This document shows, one piece after another, positions 6,759 to 13,885 of a DNA stretch of 48,444 bases. The notes under the pieces are model-generated. The model made no database searches and was not told the DNA's origin. It was given only the letters and a program-made list of their open reading frames with translations. Positions within the stretch are counted from its first letter, which is position 1, and every line of letters begins with the position of its first letter. Both the position numbers and the translations under genes were made by a program. The stretch is from Chloroflexota bacterium (GTDB lineage: Bacteria > Chloroflexota > Dehalococcoidia > Lucifugimonadales > UBA3495), in contig VXOH01000071.1 in assembly GCA_009840135.1 (NCBI GenBank), forward strand, positions 1 to 48,444, written 5' to 3'.

Positions 6759-6802
6759 ATTATACCAATTAGCAATACGAAACACAATAGTTACTATTGT
6801 GT
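6759..6802 (-). promoter_or_regulatory. Promoter with overlapping 21-bp palindrome
   Basis: Minus strand: TTGTGT (6787-6782), 17-bp spacer, TATAAT (6764-6759). The -35 box is embedded in a perfect palindrome at 6782-6802, with arms ACACAATAGT and ACTATTGTGT around one T, typical of a dimeric repressor or activator site. The rest of 6803-7085 shows no convincing gene. Confidence 0.6.
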
Positions 6803-7085
6803 ATTCCGGGGATACGCCGAGTTTCGGGAGCGTAAGTGGACGGTTGTCAGTTGGGCGGTCAAGGGTGGTTGTCGGTGGCGGATTGGGTGGTCCAGTCACA
6901 GGACGATTCGCCCGGCGACCCTTGCTCGGTTCAGGCGGCTCGGACCGGGGCGGCCGGCTGGCAGAAGGGTTGTTCCAAAGAGCCGCTATTTCGATAACAG
7001 GGGGGATGAAAAACACCGGCTCGTCGGGGATATGCTCAGTGTGTGCCTGAACATTGTCGCCGTAGTAACGGGACTTGGGGTGGGG

Positions 7086-7469
7086 CTAGACTGCCGCCAT
7101 TTGCTCGGCATCGCGAATATAGTCTATCGTTTCCCGAACATCGCGAATAATATCCTCTGCGGGCTCCAGTACCCCGTCGTAAAAGGCCCTGCCGTGCAGA
7201 AAGTATTGGCGGGCCCCGTAACGTAAGCGCAGGTGTTCGAGAGATGGGTCCCCGCCCCGCAACTGGCGCAGCAAGCGGGCCGTCTGGCCTGACGTACGTG
7301 GTTCCTCCCCCGTACGGGCAAGAATCAGGGCGTCAGTGGCCCTTTTGGTAGCGCCCCAGGCCTTGTCAGCGGCGTTGCGCAAGCGGTTCTGCGCCAGCAT
7401 TTCCAATGCATCGTCGTACAGTTCCCTGGCATCGGCAAAAATGAAACTTACCCGTTCGGTTTCCAGCAT
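7086..7469 (-). CDS. PaREP1/HEPN-like protein
   Basis: The start is taken as ATG 7469 (MLETERVSFIFADARELYDD); a TTG at 7484 is the alternative. The 128-residue protein is all-helical. Its pattern (RLRNAADKAWGATKRATDALI, then ARQYFLHGRAFYDGVLEP, then a C-terminal helix) fits PaREP1 / HEPN-type helical-bundle proteins. An R-x4-H (RQYFLH) is present, as in HEPN RNases, though its position is not the classic one. No nucleotidyltransferase partner is adjacent. It resembles in layout the protein at 13240. Confidence 0.55.
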   Translation of the reverse strand: MLETERVSFIFADARELYDDALEMLAQNRLRNAADKAWGATKRATDALILARTGEEPRTSGQTARLLRQLRGGDPSLEHLRLRYGARQYFLHGRAFYDGVLEPAEDIIRDVRETIDYIRDAEQMAAV

Positions 7470-7617
7470 GAGGCCCCGCCACAAATAGGATATGCCGCAT
7501 TCTATCGCTTTACCTGTATATCACGAAATATCTCGCCAGGTAAAGTCTATTGGGCTGCATAGCAAAACCGCTCTCGCCAAGGGAGAGAGGCCGAAGGTAA
7601 GGGCTAAAGTCAGACCT

Positions 7618-8619
7618 CTACCGCCCAAGCAACCCAAACATGGTCAGCAGGCCGGTGGTTGCGGCAGCGGTCCGCCGACGGCCCCTGCCGATAATGCGGC
7701 CAAATTCGCCCCGCTCCCAGATGACCACGAACTGGCTGGCGATGAAGATGGAGCTGTAGGTACCCACTATCACGCCGATGGCCACCACCAGCAGCAACTC
7801 CCGGATGCTGGTGCCGCCGATGAGTAGCATGGCCAGCAGCACGGTGAAGGTGGTGAAGCTGGTGTTGATGGACCGCCCCACCGTTTCCACGATGCTCAGG
7901 TTTACGACCGAATCCAGGGCCCGGTCGGGGTAGCGGATGACGTTCTCGCGGATGCGGTCGAAAATGACGATGGTATCGTTTACGCTGTAACCGGCCACGG
8001 TGAGGATGCCCACTATGAACATGGAGTTGACCTCCATGCCGAGAACGCGTCCCAGGATGGAGAATACACCCAACACCAGCAGGGTATCGTGAATCAGCGT
8101 CAGGATGGCGCTGATGCCGTAACGGTAGGCCCGGGGAACCCGACGGAAGGCGTACCAGATGTACAGCAGGATGAACACCGACGCGGCGGCCAGGGCGATG
8201 ATGGCGTTGCGCACCGTTTCCTGGGCCACGATGGGCGAGGTGGAATCGAAGTTGACGCCCTCCACGGGAGCCACGTTTTCGGTCAGGTCGTCCTCAATCA
8301 GTTGACGCTCCGACCTGCCCCCTCCGGCATCCTCGGCCAGCACCTTGGTGCGCACCAGGACCGACCGGCTGCCCGTACGCTGGATCAACGCCTCGGGATG
8401 GCCCAGGGCCGTCATTCGCTGCTGAACCTCGTCTTGAGACACAGCGCGGTCAAAGGTAATGTCCATCACCGAGCCGCTGCTGAAATCAATGCCCGGCCTC
8501 AATCCCGACCCGCCGGCTATCCACCCGTCGGGAGGCATGGCCAGGGAGATAATGCCCGGAATCAGAAGCAGGGCCGAGAACAGGAAGTACCACCCCCGCT
8601 TTCCTACGATGTTATACAT
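7618..8619 (-). CDS. secF: Protein translocase subunit SecF
   Basis: A 333-residue membrane protein of the SecD/SecF RND-type family, which helps pull preproteins across the membrane using the proton gradient. Visible are the first membrane helix, the P-domain with GIDFSSGSVMDITF (about residue 44), and five C-terminal helices. These contain the conserved SVNDTIVIFDRIRENV block and the GGTSIRELL segment. The ATG at 8619 is preceded by GGAGG. It lies downstream of secD, separated by 114 bases holding a two-tier hairpin. Family length and motifs are normal. Confidence 0.97.
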   Translation of the reverse strand: MYNIVGKRGWYFLFSALLLIPGIISLAMPPDGWIAGGSGLRPGIDFSSGSVMDITFDRAVSQDEVQQRMTALGHPEALIQRTGSRSVLVRTKVLAEDAGGGRSERQLIEDDLTENVAPVEGVNFDSTSPIVAQETVRNAIIALAAASVFILLYIWYAFRRVPRAYRYGISAILTLIHDTLLVLGVFSILGRVLGMEVNSMFIVGILTVAGYSVNDTIVIFDRIRENVIRYPDRALDSVVNLSIVETVGRSINTSFTTFTVLLAMLLIGGTSIRELLLVVAIGVIVGTYSSIFIASQFVVIWERGEFGRIIGRGRRRTAAATTGLLTMFGLLGR

Positions 8620-8650
8620 TAAGTACTACCTCCAGGGACGAACTATTGGT

Positions 8651-8725
8651 CCAGGAATGAGCGCGAATACTCACTAATTGACAGGACCTCACCACATTAG
8701 TGGGTATTGATATGCACATTCCTGG
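8651..8725. promoter_or_regulatory. Two-tier inverted repeat between secD and secF
   Basis: Outer arms CCAGGAATG (8651-8659) and CATTCCTGG (8717-8725) are perfectly complementary. Nested inside, 8666-8678 pairs with 8696-8708 at 12 of 13 positions. The spacers between tiers are 6 and 8 bases, and the inner loop is 17 bases. It is close to secF's ribosome binding site and could tune secF expression relative to secD, or act as a partial terminator. Confidence 0.6.
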
Positions 8726-8733
8726 ATAGCAGG

Positions 8734-10761
8734 TCAGACATTGCGGGTTTGCCCTGCAGCGCCGCCGGCTCTTGCCCCGGAGGTCAAGGTCGGGGTTCCT
8801 TCCGGGCTGAAAAGGTTGAGGCGCCGCCCCAGGCCAATCCAGGCCAGTAATTGCAGCAGGTTGCGGCTTACGACAATGGCCGTAAACATGGAAACCACCA
8901 CACCGATGAACAGGGTGAAGGCAAAGCCGGTCACCAGGTCGTCGGCTGTGCGGCTCCCCAGCCACAGCAGCACAAGGCAGGTAATGATGGTGGAGAAGTT
9001 GCCGTCCCGAATGGCTGGCCAGGCGCGGCTGAACCCCACCTCCATGGAAGAGGACAGGGTGCGCCCGATGCGTATTTCTTCCTTCATCCGCTCGAATATC
9101 AGAATGTTGGCGTCCACTGCCAGACCGATGGAAAGGATGAAGGCGCCGATGCCCGAAAGGCCCAGGGTTACCGGCACCAGCTTGAACACGGCCAGGACCA
9201 CGATGGTATAGAAGAGCAAGGCCAGGGCCGCCACCACGCCGGCCATGCGGTAGTAGGCAATCATGAACAGCAGTACCAGGCCCAGCCCGATGATTCCCGC
9301 TTGCAGGCTCTTCTTCAGGGACTCACTGCCCAAGAGGGCGTCCACGTCGCTTTCCTGGATTAGTTCCAGGGGCACCGGCAGGCTTCCCGCTTCCAGTTGA
9401 ATGGCCAGGGTGCGGGCTTCCTCCCGGGAAAAACTGCCGGTGATGGAGCTGCGGCCGTCACGAATCCAGGCCTGGGATACCGGGGCGATGAGAAGTTCAT
9501 CATCAAGGAAGACGGCGATGCGCTTGGTTTCCACTCCGACAATGCGCTGGGTCAGATCCGCGAAGATGCCCGTTCCCCGTTCCTTGAAGGCAATATTCAC
9601 CTCCCACTCACCGGTGTTGGGGTCGGTGGAGGCGAAGGCGTTTTCCAGGTCATCGCCAGTCAGCCCCAGTTCCGCGTCGGTAAAGGTAAAGCAGGTCACG
9701 TCGGAGCAGGTACGTTCCTTGAAAACCAGTTGGGCCGTCTGGCCAATGAGGGCCTTGGCGGCTTCGATGCCGCCGGTGGTTTCAAAGGAGGTCACCGCGC
9801 CAACGCCGGAGGAGAGGGCGCTGCGCAGGGCCTGCTGCTGGTTCAGGTTTATGGATACGGTGCGAATTTCATAGCTGGTATCTGAAGCAGCCTCAACGGT
9901 AACGTCTTCGTATCCTTGTCCTTCCACCACTCCCTTTACGGCCTGGGCGTCGGTGGCCTCGGCAAACTCCACCTCGGATATGGAGCCGCTGGCGCCCGGC
10001 AGCTGGACAATTACCCGGTCTTCGCCAAAGAGCTGAATTATGGGTTCTTCCGTACCGAAGAGATTTACCCGCCGGTTAATCCGGTCCAGCACACCCTCCA
10101 TCTGGTCGGCTGTGGGCGGCTGGGTTTCGGCCAGGGAGAAGGACGCAACTCCGTGGGTGGTTACCGCGAACTCGACGATTTCTCCAACGCCTTCCGCCAG
10201 GGCCTCTTCCAGGTCGTCCTGCTGGGCTTCGTCCAGCGGAGAGGTGCTGGTGATGCGGAAGAAGTTGTCCACCCCGGGGGCCTCGACCTGGAAGTTGGCC
10301 AGTTCCTGTTCCTGGACCAGGTCTGAAATAAGCCCCGAATCGGGAGAATCCAGTTCCGGGTCAAACTTCAACTCTACCTGGGTGTAGGTAATTGAGTCCT
10401 GGATGGATTCCTTGGTGGCGTTATCCAGCAGGTCGGTGTTTACCACGTAAGTTCGATCGTCCAGGGGACGAACTTCGTAGTCGGCGATTCCCAGGTTATC
10501 CAGGGCCGATTCTATTATCACGCCCCGGGTGGGGTCGGTGAATCCCACTTCAATTCTCGTGCCGGTGTCGGCCTGGTAAACCAGGTGCCCGCCGCCGCTG
10601 AGGTCCAGGCCCAGTTTGAGACCGAGAGGGCCATCCCCTCCCCGGACCAGGGCGGGAAAGCCGGGAGCATTGATGTTAATGTCCCGAAAGCCCAGGGATG
10701 CCACCGATAGCGCCACGATAAACAGGATCAAGATTGTAAGCTGGACACTGCGCCTGCGCAT
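8734..10761 (-). CDS. secD: Protein translocase subunit SecD
   Basis: About 675 residues. N-terminal helix (LTILILFIVALSVASLGF), the conserved LGLKLGLDLSGGGHLVYQ block (about 48-65), and an extended P1/periplasmic region to about residue 450. That region includes IGQTAQLVF and SITGSFSREEARTLAIQLEAGSLPVPL. Six C-terminal helices follow, with the IGAFILSIGLAVDANILIFERMKEE signature. SecD works with SecF and SecYEG in export. ATG 10761 with AAGGAG six bases upstream is preferred to the TTG three bases earlier. Somewhat longer than E. coli SecD. Confidence 0.97.
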   Translation of the reverse strand: MRRRSVQLTILILFIVALSVASLGFRDININAPGFPALVRGGDGPLGLKLGLDLSGGGHLVYQADTGTRIEVGFTDPTRGVIIESALDNLGIADYEVRPLDDRTYVVNTDLLDNATKESIQDSITYTQVELKFDPELDSPDSGLISDLVQEQELANFQVEAPGVDNFFRITSTSPLDEAQQDDLEEALAEGVGEIVEFAVTTHGVASFSLAETQPPTADQMEGVLDRINRRVNLFGTEEPIIQLFGEDRVIVQLPGASGSISEVEFAEATDAQAVKGVVEGQGYEDVTVEAASDTSYEIRTVSINLNQQQALRSALSSGVGAVTSFETTGGIEAAKALIGQTAQLVFKERTCSDVTCFTFTDAELGLTGDDLENAFASTDPNTGEWEVNIAFKERGTGIFADLTQRIVGVETKRIAVFLDDELLIAPVSQAWIRDGRSSITGSFSREEARTLAIQLEAGSLPVPLELIQESDVDALLGSESLKKSLQAGIIGLGLVLLFMIAYYRMAGVVAALALLFYTIVVLAVFKLVPVTLGLSGIGAFILSIGLAVDANILIFERMKEEIRIGRTLSSSMEVGFSRAWPAIRDGNFSTIITCLVLLWLGSRTADDLVTGFAFTLFIGVVVSMFTAIVVSRNLLQLLAWIGLGRRLNLFSPEGTPTLTSGARAGGAAGQTRNV

Positions 10762-10817
10762 CAATTACTCCTTCCGGTTCGGTCCCCTGCAGGCCGAAGC
10801 CCCCGGGGACACAAAGA

Positions 10818-10861
10818 GGCACGAAGGACTCAACTGGTGAATCGCATCTGTCCTTCGTGCC
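10818..10861. terminator. Hairpin between cca-type gene and secD
   Basis: GGCACGAAGGAC (10818-10829) pairs perfectly with GTCCTTCGTGCC (10850-10861) around a 20-base loop. It starts 8 bases past the stop of the upstream minus-strand gene, and a moderately T-rich stretch follows on that strand. It probably limits read-through into secD. Confidence 0.6.
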
Positions 10862-10868
10862 GACATTA

Positions 10869-12386
10869 TCATTTCAGTTGGGCAGCCAGGGACAGGGCTT
10901 GTTCCCTGGTTGTAATTTCTCCGGCAGCCCGGGCCTCGTCTATTTGCTCCAGCAGCCTGCCAATGGCCCGCCCGGGCGGCAGGCCCAGGTGCTGCATCAG
11001 GTCGTGACCGTTTACCAGCCTCAGGGGACCCTGGGCCGGCGCCTGAATCCGCCCCACTTCGAGCAAATCAGCCAACATTTTAGCATGATTGGCCCAATGG
11101 TCAGCTACGATTTCAGGACCCTTGGCGGCCAGGTAGTCGGCCATGGCCAGATAGATCGTATCTACGGCCACGTCGCCGAGCTCGCGGTAATATCGGTGGA
11201 CCGCCCTGGGAGTGGGCATTTCCTGGCCATGCCGCAGCTGCGAGGGACGCAGGTGATGGAGCACCATTCTGGCTACCATGGATACTACGGCGGAGCTGAA
11301 CCGCAATTGGGTGAGGCGGTCAGTTACCATCTCCGCCCCCAGTTCCGAGTGGCCCAGAAAGCGGATCCGGCCGGTTTTGTCCGGTCCCTTGGTCTGGGGC
11401 TTGGCGATGTCATGGAGCAGCCCGGTCAGCTTGAGAACGGTGCGACGGCTGAATCCGTCACCCGCATCCTGGGCAAAATGGGCCTCCACCTCGGAGTTCC
11501 AGGGCGCCAGCGAGTAAATGGCCGAGTTCTGGTGCCCCCGGGTTACCAGCTCGGCGTACTCCACGGTATGAAGGTTGTGGTTCCACACGTCCCAGTAATG
11601 GGCGCTGGGCTGATCAACTCCCTTGGTCAACTCCAGCTCGGGGATAACACGGCATAGCAGGTCCAGCCGGTCCAGGACTTCAAGCTGACCGCGGGCCCCA
11701 TCCATGGCCAGGATGGTCATTAGCTCCTGACGGATCCTCTCCGGGGCGACCTGCAGCAGGAGCGGCGCGTCTCGCCGAATCTGCCGTGCCGCCTCCGGGT
11801 CTATCATGAATTTCAACTGCCCGGCCAGCCGGGCGCCGCGGAGCAATCGGCCAGGGTCGTAGTTGAAGACCCGGTCGTTGACGGCTTTTAATTGCTTGCG
11901 CGCGATATCCCGCCTTCCCCCCAGGGGGTCTATCAGATCGCCTGCCCACTCCGCCGCCGGTAGGGGCCAATCATCGGGGTCGCTGTTGACCAGGCAGGGA
12001 TGGTCCAGGGCCAGCGCCAGGGCGTTGCAGGTGAAGTCTCGGTCCTCCATATTCTCCTGAATGCTGGAGGTGTAACGGACCAGGTCAATGGCGTGTGGCG
12101 GGCCTGACCGGTCAGGGGGCTCCAGGATAACCTGGTAAACCCCGCGGGCCAGGTTATGGGGCTGGCACTTGCCGCCCAGGGTCCCGGCCAGTTCGTGCCC
12201 CAGCCTTTCTACCGACGGCACGCTCGGTGGAACTGCGATGTCCATATCGCGCAGGCCATCGGCTCCGCCCCCGTCGGTCATCTCTCTACTAAGCAGCGAG
12301 TCCCGGAGGAAGCCCCCTACCAGGTAGGCGCCTCCTTCCCGACCGGGGAAGCGAGTTGAAAAAAACTGGGAAATCTGAGTAAGAAT
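10869..12386 (-). CDS. CCA-adding enzyme / poly(A) polymerase family with HD domain; no standard start codon
   Basis: The product has a class II nucleotidyltransferase head (YLVGGFLRDSLL, then the metal-binding LRDMDI), an RNA-binding segment (NMEDRDFTCNALAL, DPLGGRRDI, YDPGRLLRGARLAGQL), and a C-terminal HD domain with LTGLLHDIAKPQTK and YLAMADYLAAKG. The first ATG (12281) falls after the essential GG...RD motif, which is in frame at 12294-12335. Upstream to the stop at 12393-12395 there is no ATG, GTG or TTG. An ATT at 12384-12386 with AGGA ten bases before it is the best start. E. coli pcnB of the same superfamily is known to start with AUU. CCA addition versus polyadenylation cannot be decided here. 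Confidence 0.85.
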   Translation of the reverse strand: MLTQISQFFSTRFPGREGGAYLVGGFLRDSLLSREMTDGGGADGLRDMDIAVPPSVPSVERLGHELAGTLGGKCQPHNLARGVYQVILEPPDRSGPPHAIDLVRYTSSIQENMEDRDFTCNALALALDHPCLVNSDPDDWPLPAAEWAGDLIDPLGGRRDIARKQLKAVNDRVFNYDPGRLLRGARLAGQLKFMIDPEAARQIRRDAPLLLQVAPERIRQELMTILAMDGARGQLEVLDRLDLLCRVIPELELTKGVDQPSAHYWDVWNHNLHTVEYAELVTRGHQNSAIYSLAPWNSEVEAHFAQDAGDGFSRRTVLKLTGLLHDIAKPQTKGPDKTGRIRFLGHSELGAEMVTDRLTQLRFSSAVVSMVARMVLHHLRPSQLRHGQEMPTPRAVHRYYRELGDVAVDTIYLAMADYLAAKGPEIVADHWANHAKMLADLLEVGRIQAPAQGPLRLVNGHDLMQHLGLPPGRAIGRLLEQIDEARAAGEITTREQALSLAAQLK

Positions 12387-12511
12387 GGTCGGCTAATCCT
12401 GAAGGGTGAAGTAGAGCTTCACCGAATAGTGCTGGGTGCGAGGAAGCTGGGCCGCCTTGATCGCCTTGCGTCGCCACAGGCCACGGCGCTCAAGGAGTGA
12501 GCTGGTACAGC

Positions 12512-13072
12512 TTACTTTTTTTCGGCTTCGACAACAGGGGCAGACGCCTGGGCCGCGCCGTTACTGTCGCCTTCCTCTTCCGGTTCGGGGGGATCGGGCT
12601 CGTAGCTGATCTTCCAGAAACTGTCCTTGGAGACCAGGTGGTCTATATAGAGCACGCCGTTAAGATGGTCGGTCTCGTGTTCAAGGGCCTGGGCCAGCAA
12701 TCCTTCGGCCTTTATGCGGATGAGCTTGCCGTTCAAGTCCAGGGCTCTGGCTCTTACCCTCTGGGAGCGTTTTACGGTTCCTCGATAACCGGGAATGCTG
12801 AGACAGCCCTCTTCGACCTCGCGTTCCCCTTCCCTTCGAATGATTTCCGGGTTAATAAGTATGAGAGGTTCGTTCCATTCCGGAAGCTGAATCACGCAAA
12901 CCTTTTGCAGCCCTCCCACCTGGTTGGCGGCCAGCCCTACTCCATGCTCCGCGTGCATGGTTTCAACCATGTCGGCGGTGTACTGCTTCATGTTGGCCGG
13001 AATCTGAGTAACACGGCGAGTTTTCTGGCGCAGGATGGGATCTGGGACATGCCGCATGGTCAATCGGGCCAA
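12512..13072 (-). CDS. def: Peptide deformylase
   Basis: The enzyme removes the formyl group from nascent proteins. All three family motifs are present: GVGLAANQVG, EGCLSIPG and HETDHLNG (the metal ligands are Cys of motif 2 and the two His of motif 3). The residue before motif 3 is Glu (EHETDH) where Gln is commoner. The usual N-terminal block HVPDPILRQ lies just after the chosen TTG start at 13072, which has GGAGG nine bases upstream. ATG 13057 or 13117 are alternatives. A C-terminal acidic tail (PPEPEEEGDSNG) is additional. A good promoter lies at 13142-13170. Confidence 0.95.
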   Translation of the reverse strand: MARLTMRHVPDPILRQKTRRVTQIPANMKQYTADMVETMHAEHGVGLAANQVGGLQKVCVIQLPEWNEPLILINPEIIRREGEREVEEGCLSIPGYRGTVKRSQRVRARALDLNGKLIRIKAEGLLAQALEHETDHLNGVLYIDHLVSKDSFWKISYEPDPPEPEEEGDSNGAAQASAPVVEAEKK

Positions 13073-13141
13073 AATGGAATTCCTCCCCGCAGCAACCAAG
13101 GGCACTGCAACGGGCAATCAGCTTACCGGATTCAGCAGATC

Positions 13142-13170
13142 ATTATAGCTAAGGTAGCTGACAAGTGCAA
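13142..13170 (-). promoter_or_regulatory. Promoter upstream of def
   Basis: Minus strand: TTGCAC (13170-13165), 17-bp spacer, TATAAT (13147-13142). The predicted start is near 13135, giving a leader of about 60 bases to the TTG start of def. Confidence 0.65.
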
Positions 13171-13239
13171 AAACACGCTGCTGGAGGTTGACGGTTCCGA
13201 GACGGTCGGCAGGAATAGACCCATTAGGTGGGGCGAGTC

Positions 13240-13746
13240 TCATAGCTCTGGAGGATTGAACGGAGGCATCGGCGGAGGGAGATCAATGGACTCGTCGGCC
13301 CGCGCAATATCCTCGGGGATGAGGAGGCGGTTGATGATGCGCTGCTGATCTGACGAGGGCAAGTAGTCGGAAATCGGACCCTTTTCACGTATATCCCACA
13401 AAGATTCAATCTGCCGGGTAACGTCCTCCAGCAGTTGGGCTACCAAATGTTCGCTCAGGTGGTCTTCGTAATAGTTATCGTGTAACTGGTCAGCAATTGC
13501 CTGCAGGCCCCTCAATTCCGGTTGGTCGTATTCGGCGGCCAGCAGGCCAACTATGTCCCGTCGCAGATTGTGGGAGCTGTGCCGCCAATTGCGGTCTTCG
13601 GCTATGGCCTTTACCGCCTGCGCCACGGCGCCGGATGCCTTGTCCGAGGCCTGCACTCTGTCTCCAAGGGAACGCAGCTCGAAACCGGCCTGGCGCATCA
13701 GGCGGCGGCTGAGGTCTGCGTGGCGATTGGCGTTGGCAAGAGACAT
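13240..13746 (-). CDS. PaREP1/HEPN-family protein
   Basis: A 168-residue helical protein whose middle (KASGAVAQAVKAIAEDRNW, then RHSSHNLRRDIVGLL, then ADQLHDNYYEDHLSE) closely follows the PaREP1 pattern of a HEPN-type bundle. RNWRHSSH fits the R-x4-6-H motif of HEPN RNases, so ribonuclease activity is conceivable. The tail is proline-rich (DLPPPMPPFNPPEL). It has no obvious antitoxin or nucleotidyltransferase neighbour; it lies between priA and def. A distant relative is at 7086. Confidence 0.65.
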   Translation of the reverse strand: MSLANANRHADLSRRLMRQAGFELRSLGDRVQASDKASGAVAQAVKAIAEDRNWRHSSHNLRRDIVGLLAAEYDQPELRGLQAIADQLHDNYYEDHLSEHLVAQLLEDVTRQIESLWDIREKGPISDYLPSSDQQRIINRLLIPEDIARADESIDLPPPMPPFNPPEL

Positions 13747-13885
13747 GGTAGATACCTATTATGCGGGAGGTTGGACCAATGGCGCTGCTGGTTAGAGTTT
13801 AGCTACATTCGGTGGCGCAAGTCTATACATAGGATAGTGATGCTGCCAACGTATCCGGAGGGAACCCCAAGTCCAATCCGCCGAC

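Noticed and set aside
6582-7016. 144-residue minus-strand frame
   Set aside because: It reads through the operator palindrome and promoter at 6759-6802 and through the start of the neighbouring gene; composition is low-complexity.
12289-12477. ATG-started minus-strand frame upstream of the nucleotidyltransferase
   Set aside because: It is in a different frame from the catalytic motif and shows no homology, so it would help only if a frameshift error exists; the ATT start is simpler.
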